Assembly: GCA_038373865.1 (NCBI GenBank)
Contig: JAXGGA010003889.1
Location: 1 to 64,000, forward strand
Direction: 5' to 3'
DNA length: 64,000 bases
Source of the DNA: Uloborus plumipes
Lineage: Eukaryota; Arthropoda; Arachnida; Araneae; Uloboridae
The notes below the pieces were generated by a model that was given only the letters and a program-made list of their open reading frames with translations, searched no databases and was not told the origin of the DNA. Below are positions 47,396-59,815 of this stretch, piece after piece; position 1 is the first letter of the stretch, and the number at the start of each line of letters is the position of its first letter. The position numbers and the translations under genes are program-made.

Positions 47396-49250
47396 TTAGA
47401 AAAGTTCAAATGTCGACCGTCTGACTGGATTACTGGATATGAAGTCGTTGATGATTGGTCGGATATCCAATTCATCCAAAACATCTCGGTGGGCATGAAG
47501 AACAGCCAAGTTGTTCAATCGCTTCTGTCCCATTGTTGATCGAAGATATGATTTCAGACGTTTTAGGGCACTAAATGACCGCTCTGCTGTTGCTGTTGTG
47601 TGAGCGCAGTCTCTCAATGTCTAGATCATTTCCGAAAAACTCAGTTGAATTTTCAAAACTTGTTTCACCTCTGTTTACTAAAAGCAAGCACTATTGTTCA
47701 ACTGCAATGACCTGTGTGAGTCCAGTTGATGCAAACCGCTCAATAATGCAGGATTGTACCGTTTCACAAACTTCAATGTAAAGTGCTTTGTAGAATTCCT
47801 TTGGGGTTTTGAAAGCGTGCGGTGAGCTGGCTTCATTGTTTTCATACTTCTTTTGTATACGTCGATTCGGAGGAAGAGAAGGACTATCAACTTGTGAAGG
47901 TTTTTCTTTTAAACACAATTCCCAAAAGTGCTCAAAACTATCTCGCCTTCCATTCAATATACAAATTAAGCGTTCGTATATTTTTCCCAGATCAGCCACA
48001 CTTAGATGAGGGCATCGAATTTTTCCATTGACGTCCTCTACTGGGCTCATTGCGTGGCAATAAAGACTTAAAAAGAAATAAGTCTTGAATTGTAATATTG
48101 ACTCAAGAGCCAACACATTTGTAACCTGCCTCTGTTTTGTCCTCTGCAGAAAATGTTTCAAAAAACTCTAGAAGTTCTTCAAAGTTTTTCAATACTCTCA
48201 AAATACTAGAAGCTCACATAGTCCATCGAGTCGGGCAAAGTGGTCGTAGACCAGCTTGGTCGTTGATGTTCTCACAGCGTATGCTTCTGAAAAGTCCCAT
48301 CCTCTTGGTGGATTCCCTTACGGTGTTTATTGAGTTCTTGGCTAAAGCCATAATATCCCTCATAGACGTAAGATGGCGAAGACTGTCCACAACTGCCAAG
48401 TTAAACTGTGAGCAGTGCAGTGCACATAACGGGCTTTCGTTTGTATATCCAAAACTAACTTTTGTAATCATTTGAATTTACCTCTCATATTCGCGGCACC
48501 ATCATAGCACTGTCCTCTTAAGTTATCCATTGACAAAACAAGACGAGCAAAAATGTTTTTTAAAATACTAAACAGAGTTTGTGATTCAGTGTTGGGGGTC
48601 TCGTATAAGCCAATAAAGTCTTCGTTGATGATTACGAAATCATCGACTGTACGTATACAAAATGACACTTGTTCGTGAATCGAAGAATCACTTGTTTCGT
48701 CAACCATAATCGAAAAATGTTCAGTCTTCTTGATTGAAGCCAATACCTTTCTCAACACAGACTTTCCCAGTAGATCAATGATCTCATTTTGAATATCATG
48801 GGACGTCCACTTATACCCTGAGCGCCCTAACCAATCTTTTAAGTCAGGTACGTCATTCTTTCGGAGTTTCAGCAATTGAAAAAAAATTGAGTTTACATCT
48901 TCGTGACCTCTAATTGCTAGTCCTTGTCGGCATAGAAATTGAGCGGTAGTAAAAATTGATTCAAAAACAAAACGGCCTTTCGTCATATCACTATTTAACT
49001 GTTCATTCAATTGGGAGGCCACACTTTGGTTATAAATAGAATTTAGTTTCAAAACACCTTCTTTATGCGTATTTTCATGACGACGGAATTTATCCAAAGC
49101 CTTTTTCCAGTTAGAAAATCCTACAGAAATAAATGCATCTTCTTTTTTTGAAGAAAATTGTAATAGATTTTTAGCATCTGCCTTTTTGCAGGTTTTGCAA
49201 AAAACTTTTTCGGAAGATTCTTCATATTCTATCCAAGAATATTAGATCAA
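47396..49250 (-). pseudogene. hAT transposase (TTF-type zinc finger, DUF4371, hAT dimerisation), broken
   Basis: Reading the minus strand from 49250: CKTCKKADAKNLL and ISVGFSNWKKALDKFRRHE form a TTF-type zinc finger end. Then comes the DUF4371-like region (49097-48468) with FSIMVDETSD and GQCYDGAANMRG, both with candidate catalytic Asp. After a frameshift at about 48470, LCALHCSQFNLAV and RPLCPTRW follow (48471-48214). After another shift, the helical insertion region runs 48161-47691. The C-terminal dimerisation motif AERSFSALKRLKSYLRS lies at 47617-47396. The text runs DLDIERLR directly into the dimerisation motif, where related proteins as I recall have roughly 100 more residues, so an internal deletion is likely. 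The family includes vertebrate ZMYM1-like proteins. At least three frameshifts make it dead. Confidence 0.85.
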
Positions 49251-49435
49251 CCAGGACTCCTGAAATCATCTTCCCTTCCCGGATTGCTCAGGTTCAGGCT
49301 GTGAAAAGTTCTCGCCTGAAGACGACAAAGCAATTGACGACACAATAATGGCCGGATGTTGATTCGCACTATCATCACTTCCAAACGTGGCTTTTTGATA
49401 ACAAATGTATCCATTGCAACGATTAAGTCGGAATA

Positions 49436-49663
49436 CCGTAAAGTCGGGTTACTTGGACCCACAAGGAGGTTACTTGAGCCCACAGTAAAATAATAAAATC
49501 TGGGTTTGGTACTAGCATTAGAGACTGCAGAGTGCTCCTACCTAGAGGAGAAACGAGGAACTACATGCAAGTCTTCAACTAATAAGTACCAAACCTAGAT
49601 TTTATCATTTTACTGTAATGGGCTCAAGTATCCCCCTAGGGTCCAAGTAACCCGACTTTACGG
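49436..49663. mobile_element. 228-bp MITE with TA target repeats
   Basis: Perfect ends CCGTAAAGTCGGGTTACTTGG and CCAAGTAACCCGACTTTACGG flanked by TA (49434-49435, 49664-49665). A second inverted layer lies inside (TTACTTGAGCCCA/TGGGCTCAAGTA, AAATCTGGGTTTGGTACT/AGTACCAAACCTAGATTT). TA duplication and short size suggest a Tc1/mariner-type non-autonomous element. It is nested in the hAT at 46687-50129. Confidence 0.85.
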
Positions 49664-50139
49664 TACTAAATACGTCTGCTGCATGCACTGAACGAAACAT
49701 TGCACTTAGAATGACTGCGCCAGCGCCGTGGACTTTAGACATGGTGTCGTATAATGTCTCGAAGCCTCAAAGCGACGTGACACGAGGATTCCAGGGGCTC
49801 CTGCCTCAGCCTTTATGATATCGCCACAATCCTAGTCTGCCTGCCGGCGCCAGACTTTACTCGACAATTTGCGCAAACACTATCATGATTCACACCACTC
49901 GTTTTCAGTTATTCTGCTTTCTACAGTATTAGTTATTTGTTTTAGCTCATTACGGAATGTATTTTACAAAGTAACTATCGTCAAACAAGGAAAACATAGT
50001 TTTGTGATTTTAACAAGCATAATACATTTAAAAATTCTCTTAAATTATTGGGGGGATCCGCCCCTCCCCCAATTTTTATTGAGGGGCTCGAGCCCCCTCC
50101 CACCAAGCCCCATGGAGTCGGCGCCACTGCCCCGGTAAC

Positions 50140-50930
50140 AACATGAAAAGTTGATTTCCGTTGGTAAAATAATTCATTCCATCTTTAATTTCAAATTTTA
50201 TTCTCAAGCTTAACCATTTTAGAATCGTTTGGCTTGCTTTGGTCAAGGTAAGCCTGGAATTTCCGAGATTCTAAAAACAATTATTAACAACTCTTCTAAT
50301 GCTCGTAGAAACTTCAAACTGACGTTATTTTTTAGCAGAAAATTTCAACCCAAGTAGCACACTTCGTTTTTTAAAGGTTGTAAAATGGTTATTAACGTTG
50401 TAACAACCACTTAAAAACGTTTATAAAACGTTTAAAGGTTATTTGTGCTATCTGGGAAGCTTTCGAATGACAAAAGACTTGAAAATGTGTATGAAATATT
50501 TTTTCCCTATTTTATCGAATTTGTAGGACAAATGAGCTAAGAATTAGAATAGAAAAATATAGAATTTTCGAAAAAACGGCTTCGTAGTGCACAACCCCAA
50601 ACTTACAAACTAATTTTGTGCCAATTTTATGAAAATAGACCTATGCGCGTGACAGACAGACAGACAGAAAGAAAGAAGGAAAGAAAGACACCTTCAGCTT
50701 CATTATTGGTAGAGTTGTAATTAATTAAAAACATAAATTAAGTTTTTAGTTGATTACTTAACCTTATAGTTAAGCAGACTGAAACTTAGTAAATTATGTT
50801 TTGAATTTACTTAGTTTGGACCAATGGCTTAAGAATTAACCATTGGAATAAAACGAAAGATTTCATTTATTTTTTACATTTAAATTTAACATTTTAAATT
50901 TAAATAAAAAAACCATGCATATTTTTGCTA
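50140..50930. other. Unassigned AT-rich DNA with (GACA)n(GAAA)n
   Basis: A purine-rich microsatellite lies at about 50651-50692. No gene or element recognised. Confidence 0.45.
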
Positions 50931-50934
50931 CAGC

Positions 50935-51800
50935 GTAACCCTTTTTATACCATTCTATGCATGTTTTGTTGCCCAGTCCTCTCCTATTATTATTAGAAAA
51001 CATTTTTTCTAATTTCTCAAAAAAATTAAAATTTCCGAATATTTGTTTTTCAGCGATTGTAAAAGAAATATTAAACCTACATACTTCCTTTTAGGCTCAA
51101 ATAAAAGCTGATTACTATAATTTCATGCCAATTTTTTGTTCTAGAATAAAAATTAATGTCAAAATATGGTAAAAAATATGATCGAAGCATAATTTTTCCA
51201 CTTTTCGCAAAATTGTTGATGCGCGATCTCTCCTAAACTATTAACCCTACAGAACGCCATTTGGGCTTAATTTGTTTCAAATTTACTGTTCTTCAAAGTG
51301 AGTCGCCACATGTATCATCAAATGATGCATAGTGATGATGCATAATAATTTTTTTTTTGAAAAAAGGTGGGATAAGACCACAGACAACAAGGGCTATCAT
51401 AAAAAAAGCAAACCAATGAGCGAAATTGGACCTGTACGGCTTTTTTTTTCTTGTCCAGTGCCCTCCTATCCTTGTTAGAAAACATTTTTTCTCATTTAGC
51501 AAAAAAATTAAAATTTTCGAACATTTGTTTTTTCGTGGTTGTAAATGAAATATTGAACCTACTGAATTTTTTTAAGCTTAATTGAAACCTGATTAAATTT
51601 TCTTCAATTTCCTTTTCAATTTTTGCCTTGTAAAAGAGAAATTTTTTGATATTTGATCCAAAATATGATTGAAACACAATTATTTTCATTTTCAAAAAAA
51701 AAAAAAAAAAGACTAATTTTTGAAGTACGATTGTTTTTAAACCATTGGTCCTACAGCGCGTCATTTAAGACTAACTTGCTACAATTTTAATGTTCTTTTA
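50935..51800. repeat. Local tandem duplication, unit about 490 bp, two diverged copies
   Basis: Copy 1 (about 50935-51300) and copy 2 (about 51425-51800) share in order: CCCAGTCCTCTCCTAT / TCCAGTGCCCTCCTAT; TTAGAAAACATTTTTTCT; CAAAAAAATTAAAATTT; GAAATATTAAACCTAC / GAAATATTGAACCTAC; AAAATATGATCGAAGC / AAAATATGATTGAAAC; and CCCTACAGAACGCCATTTGGGCTTAA / TCCTACAGCGCGTCATTTAAGACTAA. Both are non-coding and AT-rich; old duplication or two copies of an unknown repeat. Confidence 0.7.
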
Positions 51801-53030
51801 AATGGGCATTGTCACAGATATAATCAAAAGTTGCATAGTTCAATAATTATAAAGGAAAAACTGAAAAAAAGTCGGAATGTTAAACAAAGATAACATAATC
51901 GTTTGAACAAGGGTGATCATTTAGCATTTGTTTTTGTAGAACATTAAAATCATAGGTAAATATGATATTATTTACACTAGCTAATTACATTATTCATACA
52001 TGGAACTCAACATATTAATTTTGCTTATGATATCACAGTTTTACTTGATCTTTGTTATCATTTACGTCGATTCTGTTAAGTTCATTTAATTATTTTCAGA
52101 TTAATTTTTACTAAGCTTAAGTACACCTTTCAACTTACATTTTCAGTCAATAAAATCAACATAGACTTCTTGCATGTTCAAGTTACCCTCAGTGAGTTCA
52201 AAATATAAATATAAAATGTCTAATGCTATATCTTAGAAATTTATATCCGATGAGTATTTTCAAAAAGTGCTCACAGTTAAACTTGAGGCTGAAATTCCAT
52301 AAAATAAGAACTTCTCTAACATATATTTACATCGTTGAAACATTTTCTCTTAAGAAGAAAATATTTTATTTAAATGTTTCTCGGAAAGAAGCTTTTAAAA
52401 ACATTTCGCGATATTCAACGGTTCTTCTGGGAAATAAGGTTCATGTCGTCTACTTACAGAAACAAAATCATTTACATATGCATTTCCAACGCATGAAAGG
52501 TGGCAAATAGAATATTTTGATGCAAGCAATTTCAATTGAAATATATGCGAAAGTGTTATATTTTTTTCTTATTTTATTCATCTTAGTTTCAAGTTTGTTT
52601 CGCAATTGTCTTTTATCGTTGAAAGTAAAATATCACTTTTGCGACATAAAAAACTCCTTACAGTCGGCATTATATCCTTTAATAAATTAAATAATGACTT
52701 TGAAATATATTTTTCTTTTTTATACCCTTGCATTTTTCACTGTTATCTCTCATTTATAACCGATTTCATGATTGTAAATCTAAATAACTTTGAACTGCCT
52801 AAGTAAATTCACTATGTTGAATTGTAATTTTATTTTTATTAATTTTATCACTTGCTTTTTACTCTTTGCTAGTTTCAGCAAGGTTGCATTTTTAATATAA
52901 GGTTGCTAACAAGGAAATCGTAATAATAATAACCAAAAATTTACTAAATGCGTCTGCCTCTGATAAAACATTACTTTCATACAAAATCATTATGTTAAAA
53001 CAAGAACTGAAAAAATAAATAAACATTCGC
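51801..53030. other. Unassigned AT-rich DNA
   Basis: A 95-codon frame at 52223-52510 (+) has no recognised domain. Nothing else seen. Confidence 0.4.
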
Positions 53031-53039
53031 TATTGTATG

Positions 53040-53560
53040 AAATACACTAAATTATTAGATTCATGCTTCATAGTATGCGAAATTAGTTTCTGTGAAAATA
53101 AATATTGCGTTGATAAAGAAGAGATATGCTCTGTTAAAAAAAATATTTAATTAGTCAAGCGTTGAAATACGATAATCTCTTTTCTCCTGGTTTGTTTATA
53201 GTAATAACGAACTGAAAACACCACCATTACATAAAATGCTTGACTCCAGTAATGTCATTTATGCTGATTCAGTCCTGAAGAAAATAATAAATAATCATTA
53301 TGTTCCAAATTATGCAAAATGGTTAGAACCATGTTTCATATTTTTACACCAGTTGTTTAAAACATAAATGTTTTGTCGATAGAGATGTGACATAGTTTGT
53401 TTAAAACAATATTATTCAGTCAACAATTCAAAACACAACAATCCTCTTACGAAGGTTGCCGCAATTGTTTGTTGTAATAAACAAAAAGAACACGGCCATT
53501 ACATCAAACGACTGTCTCCAGAAATGCCATTTCTAGAATTACCCTTCAGCTGGAAAAGCA
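53040..53560. repeat. Diverged tandem duplication, unit about 290 bp
   Basis: Two consecutive stretches share order and wording: ATGCTTCATAGTATGCGA / CATGTTTCATATTTTTAC; TTGATAAAGAAGAGATATG / TCGATAGAGATGTGACATA; AATTAGTCAAGCGTTGAAATACGATAATCTC / ATTCAGTCAACAATTCAAAACACAACAATCCTC; and CATTACATAAAATGCTTGACTCCAGTAATGTCATTT / CATTACATCAAACGACTGTCTCCAGAAATGCCATTT. Non-coding. Confidence 0.55.
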
Positions 53561-53960
53561 TCGACGTCTTGCTTTTCTTGTGGGCATTTTTCTCCTGGTC
53601 GTCCCTCCTTATCCTTACCCTTACTTTTAAGAGGATTTCAGGAATGAAATATCGGAGACTAATTAAAGGGGTCCTGTAGGATGTTTAGTGGCTGGGACGT
53701 CCTCCAGCAAATGACCTTTATCCGTCTTTAGACGAGCGGCATAGGAAGAGGTTTCCTGTCAGTTGTGATATCTCCCGCTCAGAAGATCGGTTGAGTGCAG
53801 AGCAAGTTCGTTTGTTTTGAAAACCGGAAATTGCGGTGATGATTCATGATCTAGAGATAGCTGTGGTAGTCACTCATGGCTATAAAAGGGTCAGCTATGT
53901 GGATTAGCTGGGAATATCAACCTATTTCTTTTGGTTAATGGAATGGAAAAAGGTAGTATA
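53560..53960 (+). other. Less AT-rich patch with a TATA-like box
   Basis: This stretch is clearly richer in G and C than its neighbours and contains GGCTATAAAAGGGTCAG at about 53878-53894. That is a good TATA-box form on the plus strand followed by AT-rich DNA. No open frame follows in a convincing position. It could be a promoter, a conserved non-coding piece or an old repeat; I cannot tell. Confidence 0.3.
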
Positions 53961-53964
53961 TGTA

Positions 53965-56100
53965 GCATAAAAAGAAATGAGAGATTACTCCATCCATGTG
54001 TGATTCCAGTATGTGTAGAGTAATACATTATACATGCTTATATATATATTCAGCTATATAAATACAGTTCTCATTCCGTAGCAGAAAATAAATTAGTATT
54101 ACGGGTTTTTACTGATTACTAATTAACTTTAATATAGTATCTTGCTTGGTTTGTTTTTTTAAGAAATACCATTCCAACTTACAGAAATTAAACATATTTT
54201 TTTAGTCTTTCATAGTCCATACTAACAATCCAATAATAATTCAAAAGTTGATATTTAAGAATATCTAGTGCAAAACGTGATTTACATGTTTTCGTAACAA
54301 AACTTGCAAATCATTTCTTTAAAAAAAATAACTAAAGTTCATAAATAATATGTAATTTAAATATACATAGTAAATCAGTATACATGTTGTAGCTCCAATG
54401 CTAACTAAAAAACTGTCATTTTCATTGCACATGACATGCAGAAAAAACATATTATTTTAAAATTAGATGCATATAGCATGTTTTAAGCAATATCGGTAAG
54501 TAAAAATAGTAGTAATTATTGCTATAGCAGGAGTCAAAAGGAGTTTTAATGCAAAATTTATGCGTAGAATGGAGTTCGGAGTCATAATTGCATGATTCGA
54601 ATTGCATGCACATGCACAACCATGTTTTTCACACATCAAAAACCCCATCAATTTTACAAAAACGAAGTAAATAGACGCGAAAAAAAAAAATCTCTTCACC
54701 TAACTGACAAACAGCGAAAAAGAGATCTCACGCAGAATTTTTATCAGTAAAGAGGGAAATGGGAGCAGCGGAAATTTTATTCCAATAAAGTTTTCCACTT
54801 CGTCCTGTGTGATGATTTCGAATGAATGAGGAAGAGAGTGGAAGAGTGATCATAACGTGAAGAATTTCAATTAGTTCAACTACTTGGCTGATGATTTTCA
54901 TTATCCTCTAAGAGCAAACTTGTCACGTATTTTTCACTATTAAGGTTTTGAAATAGGAAGAGGATAAATCAAAAGTTTTAACTTTCTAATGTTAAAATGA
55001 ATTGCCTTCAGAATAACTTCATTTGGAAAGTCAGAAACTTTGCAATATATTTTGTTTGTTAACGGATAATTTATCGTTGAGGACTTCGAGTGGGGAGGGG
55101 GGGGGAAGTAAGAAGACAACAGATCTAGTTTTTGGCAACTACAATACATAGGTAACATTTTACTAAAATGGCATTAACATAGTAATTTTAGAGTCAAATG
55201 TTAACCTTATATTAGGTACACAGACATACTCTTTAAAACCTTAATTATTAAGAAACTTTTGAAAATAGAACTGTCCTTTTTTGCACTTAGTGTGATAAAC
55301 GCTGTACTGAAGGTATTACAAAAAGTATCCATACCGGAAGGAAGATATTATAATCTATATAATAACAAGAAATTTATTTACACATATTTAGGAACGCAGA
55401 ATTTTTGATTGTAATTTTATGTTATAGATAGTTTGACATTTTTGCAAAATATTACTTGTACAATAATACTACAAATGTTGAAAATTTTCATAGTATTTAA
55501 ATGTCTCCAAACTTCATTTATTCTTTTCTCAACATGTGCAAAGTCGCTTTTAATTGTTACTTTTTTAATACATTTTTATAATGATATCTTCGTACTATAA
55601 TATGATTTAATTTCTTTTGCTATTTAGGTTTACTATAGCCTATATTTTCTGTAACATGAAATCGGTAGACGCACGCTGCAAGGATTTTAAATAATGTAGT
55701 TAGTTAAGTTTGTCCTATGTCAGCTATCTTAACGTAACATTTTCAGTAGAGCATAATACACAACTTCTAAAAATCACCTGCATAATATGGTCTTTAGTCA
55801 TTGTTTTGCAAGCTTGCAAATAATAGCAAAAAAATACCTTTATCGCGAATTAAAAACACTTGTTTTACCATTTGAAATTTGCTAGGCTTATAAATTTAGA
55901 AACTTCGAACAAGTTCTACTTTCTAGTAGATAACTAAAGTTTTGAAAGTATAAAGACATATACTAGTTAATAATTTCTCTGAAATTTGTGGCAGCATATT
56001 AATAATTTTTAATGCATGTATTCGCTAAAAATGTATTTATCAACGTAAGGATTTCAGTTTTTGACAATATCTTTGAGATCGACATTTTTCCCTTAATTAA
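53965..56100. other. Unassigned AT-rich DNA
   Basis: Small frames 54463-54699 and 54940-55158 (-) have no recognised domain; a G10 run lies near 55092-55105. No element recognised. Confidence 0.4.
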
Positions 56101-56108
56101 AAATTCTC

Positions 56109-56152
56109 CACGTGCCACAATGTGGCACACGTGCCGCGGGTTGGCCACACTG
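56109..56152 (-). mobile_element. Solo 5' terminus of the 10432 hAT family
   Basis: The minus strand reads CAGTGTGGCCAACCCGCGGCACGTGTGCCACATTGTGGCACG, matching the first 42 bases of the hAT at 10432 with a few changes. No opposite terminus was found to the left, so it is a truncated relic. Confidence 0.7.
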
Positions 56153-56154
56153 AC

Positions 56155-57110
56155 TTGCAACATACCAACTGGGATTAAGACACAGTGAAAAATTCAATAT
56201 GCTGCTTGACAAGACTACTTATTTTTCCAAAAAAGTTTTTTTTGGAAAAATAAGAAAGGAAAAATAATAAAAATAAAGAAAACTTAAACAGATGAAAGAT
56301 TAAATACAAATTTAAAAATGTGTACTGATGTTCTTACCTAAAAATCATAACAACTGACTAGTTTCAACTGATAAAGACATTATTTTTTAATATTTATGTT
56401 GCATATCAATCACCGCTATCAAGAAAGAAAAAAAATATTTCAGCGACAAAAATTCCTTTTTTTCGGTATATCCCTATCATTTACATGAACGCGGGTTTTT
56501 CTCTACATATTCGTTTAGTTTCATTGATCTCTTTTTAATGCTTTTTAAGCCTTTCAAAAGCTAATCTCTTTTCACATTTCTTTTTTATTTTTCCACGTGA
56601 AACAAAACAAAAGATACCGGAAGAAAAACTCTTTTTTTTAGAATAGAAACAATGCTTGCGATGTTAGTCTATTATTGGAAATCTCTAGACACGTTAAACG
56701 TCTTTCTTCATGCGAGATTTAAAATCGTAAATTTAAGCAAATAGCCAACTGTTAGTTAATTTACTAAAAAAGGTACTTTAGATAATTAGAACTAATCACT
56801 TTAGATTTTAAAACTTCTAAATGAGAATAAATTTTTCAAAAGATATAAAACTACAGTGTGTGATGTTATATTGTGAAAGAGTCAACATACAAAAGTATTT
56901 CCGCTAAAAATTGCAAATGATTTGTAGAATGTGTAAAAATTTCTAACAATGATTTTGGGCTTCATGGGTGTCTACTTGTAGTCAACAGTTTTGAGGCTTG
57001 TGTGTTAACGGAGATCATGGTGCAACGAACATAAAATGCTCACCATTTTTTAAACTCATTTAGTGCTACAACTCCAATGACAGCTTATAATATTTAAATC
57101 AGCTTCAACA
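56155..57110. other. Unassigned AT-rich DNA
   Basis: No gene, terminal repeat or recognised element seen. Confidence 0.4.
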
Positions 57111-57119
57111 AGCCTTTAA

Positions 57120-59719
57120 AGTTATCAGGGCATAAACTGAAGCTTGTTGAAGATTTTACTAGATGTGGCAATTGGCGAGGGAAACGATAGGCATGTGAAG
57201 ACTAAGGCGAGTTTTGCTGTGCATGGATGTCGGAGCAATCCTCATACAGGTCCGGCAACCTTCAACAAAGCCTTTTCAGCTGAAGAACTAAATATTGCAA
57301 TTACAGGATCAAAATTGAACTCTTCGCCTGGACCAGATTGTATGCATGGTCAGATGATTTCTCATTTGGGTCAGCACGGAAGACAAAGACTATTGGATAT
57401 CATCAACGACTCATGGAGACTGGGTCGTCTTCCCCGCGACTGGAAGAGAGCAATCTTAGTGCCCATTAGAAAACCTGGCAAGGACATGACCTCTGCTGAG
57501 AGCTTTAAACCCATTGCTTTGACCTCCATATCATGCAAGATCATGGAGAAAATGATTTTAAAGAGACTCACTTTTTACTTAAATCAACACAACCTTCTTC
57601 CCATGGAGCAGTATGGTTTTAGAGAGGGTCACAGCACAGTTGATCAGGAGCTCTATTTTGGCCAGAGGGTCAGAGACGCCCAGAACAAGAAACCAACACA
57701 CCCCACTACCGCCGCCTTTCTTGATCTTTCAAAGGCCTTTGACAGAGTTTGGACTCAGAAATTGATCGTCAAGTTACATAAGATTGGTATATGTGGTAGA
57801 ATGCTACCTTGGATTTACGATTTCTTAAGAGATAGACACATCAGAGTGAGATTCAATAATCAGACATCAAACAGTTTTAAAATGAGCCAAGAGTTCCTCA
57901 AGGCTCAGTACTGAGTCCTACACTGTTTGCGCTTTTTATTGCAGGAATTGAAAAGACTATACCAGAGAACTGTGACATTGGCCTATTTGCAGATGACATA
58001 GTCGTTTGGAGCTCTGGCCCTGATATTGAGAAAATGGAGGAGAGAGTAAATCTAGCTCTGACTGCTACGTGGAACTTCTCTGTTGATCACAAACTAAGTT
58101 TTAATCCATCAAAGTCTACTGTGAGTTTATTCACAACAAATAGAAAACTATACAATTTCCGTCCAAAAATCGTAATGAACAATCAGCCCCTAGAAGTGAA
58201 GAAACACCCAGAATATCTAGGTCTTATACTGGATCCTGAGATACTGGGAAATGGACATCTGGATAAGCTGACTCTGAAAGCTAGGAAACGTTTAAGAATT
58301 TTGAAATACATTGCAGGTCCGTGACTGGGGTGCCGACGTTAGTACATTAAGAAATACTTTTATTTCTCTTATTCGACCCATATTGGAATACGGATTCCCC
58401 ATCTTCTGCTGTGCATCTGAAACAAACCTGCAAAAACTTGAAAGGATCCAGCTTAGTGCTGCAAGGATTATTACAGGACTTCGCAACTCATGTCCAAATA
58501 ATATCGTATTTTTTGAGGCCAATCTGCAGCCATTGAGTCTTAGGAGAAAAGCATGCCTAGTACAATATTTCAATAAACTCTCCAGTCTTGGGTCCCAAAA
58601 TTGTACCTCGAAGCTTCTCGGTTCTTGGAGAAATAACCAGAGGCTTAAACGGGACAGTCCCTTTAGTAGAGTCACTTCTGAGAAAATTATTGCCAGCTCT
58701 GTTGAACAACACAGCCTAACTCAAGTCATCGACCCTGCTGAGGGTCTTGACGGGGTTAACTTTCATACCAATCTTTCTGTTCAAGTTAGCAAACATATAT
58801 GGAATTGCCTTGCTACCTGAAACAGTTGGCTCTAGAAAGAATTAATAGAGCTCCCATTGATGCTGTCCGTATGTACACTGACGGAAGCAAACTTGACAAT
58901 GAACGTTCTGGTAGTGGCGTTTATATTAGACTTCAACGACAAGAAATTAAGATTCAAAGACGAAACCCAGACTGTTGCTCGGTTTTCCGAAGCGAGCTCA
59001 TTGCAATTCTCGAGGGTCTGAAGTCAATCTCGTCGCTACCAAATGTGAAGGATATCTGGATCTTCTCGAACAGTAGAAGTGCCATCCAGCACTTGGCGGA
59101 TTGGCATAATGTGAGGGATAGTACAGGCACCCACATTCTTAGGATCTTGAAACAGCTTTCATGTTCATGTCAGATCCACCTTCAATGGATCCCTTCCCAT
59201 GTGGACGTTGTGGGAAAGGAACTTGCTGACAGTTTGGCGAGAGCCGGTGCCAGCGAGATCATGGTGCCAAGGACCCCTCTTACGTTTACCGAACTATTCT
59301 CAACTTCCAGGGCAGAGAATAGGGCAGCTTGGCTGAAACCGCCAAAGCATCCATGGTACCAGAGTGATCGCCCTGGCGGCGCTCTGATGGCAAAAGGCAG
59401 CAGAAAAGACAAAACTGCTCTTTCCCGTTTCCTTAGAGGCCATCTACTGACGATGACGTTCACTAACGGAACTAGAGTCTTCGAGATGTGCACTAAGTGC
59501 TCTTCTGCTCAGGCCTCCCCTGAGCATATTTTATCATGTCTGGGGCTTTCCAAATTGGATCTTATCCAAAACCCCTTGATGGTTCTTGACTTTCTACGGG
59601 TAAATAGACTCATGGACCTGATCTAACTCTGCTGGTCTCGGGGATCAGAACAAACAACAAACTGGCGAGGGAACTAACAACTAAGTACTAGCTGGGAAAC
59701 GTATATAATACTGATTATT

Positions 59720-59775
<56 letters not shown>
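57120..59775 (+). mobile_element. 5'-truncated non-LTR retrotransposon
   Basis: Pol reading (57144-59626) is followed by a short 3' UTR (CAGAACAAACAACAAACTGGCGAGG) and a (TACA)n(TA)n microsatellite tail at 59722-59775, a common 3' end for such elements. No gag-like ORF or apurinic endonuclease is seen upstream, so the copy is truncated at about 57100. The RT plus RNase H order fits the I/LOA/R1/Jockey-related groups; the C-terminus is the type I associate with spiders. Confidence 0.85.
57144..59626 (+). pseudogene. Reverse transcriptase/RNase H polyprotein, three frameshifts
   Basis: Part 1 (57144-57914) has RT blocks: NSSPGPDCMHGQM, WKRAILVPIRKPGKD, FKPIALTSISCKIMEKM, EQYGFREGHSTVDQ and motif A FLDLSKAFDRVW (residues 192-203). 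After a shift at about 57885 the next frame gives VPQGSVLSPTLFALF (motif B) and GLFADDIVVWSS (motif C, catalytic Asp pair), then the thumb to 58316. A second shift leads to the connection region (58311-58800), with ILEYGFPIFC and LERIQLSAARIITGL. A third shift near 58800 leads to RNase H and the C-terminus (58799-59626): YTDGSKLDNERSGSGVYI, SVFRSELIAILEGL, WIFSNSRSAIQHL and LQWIPSHVDVVGKELADSLA. The catalytic Asp of the DSRSAI block is Asn here. A Cys-His cluster (CTKCSSAQASPEHILSCLGL) ends the protein. Dead copy. Confidence 0.9.
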
Positions 59776-59777
<2 letters not shown>

Positions 59778-59815
59778 CCACTCACGCGCATCAATTTTTG
59801 GAGACTGTACTATTA

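Larger units (their letters stand above)
46687..50129 (-). mobile_element. hAT transposon with TTF-finger/ZMYM1-like transposase, inactivated
   Basis: Terminal repeats CAGGGGCGCCGACT and (inverted) AGTCGGCGCCACTG. The flanking octamers CCACGGTA (46679-46686) and CCCCGGTA (50130-50137) differ at one base, an aged 8-bp hAT duplication. G- and C-rich subterminal stretches near both ends (GGGGGGCCCATAACCCCGGG; GGGGCTCGAGCCCC) set it off from the AT-rich surroundings. The transposase is on the minus strand, and a 228-bp MITE has inserted near its 5' side. Confidence 0.92.
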
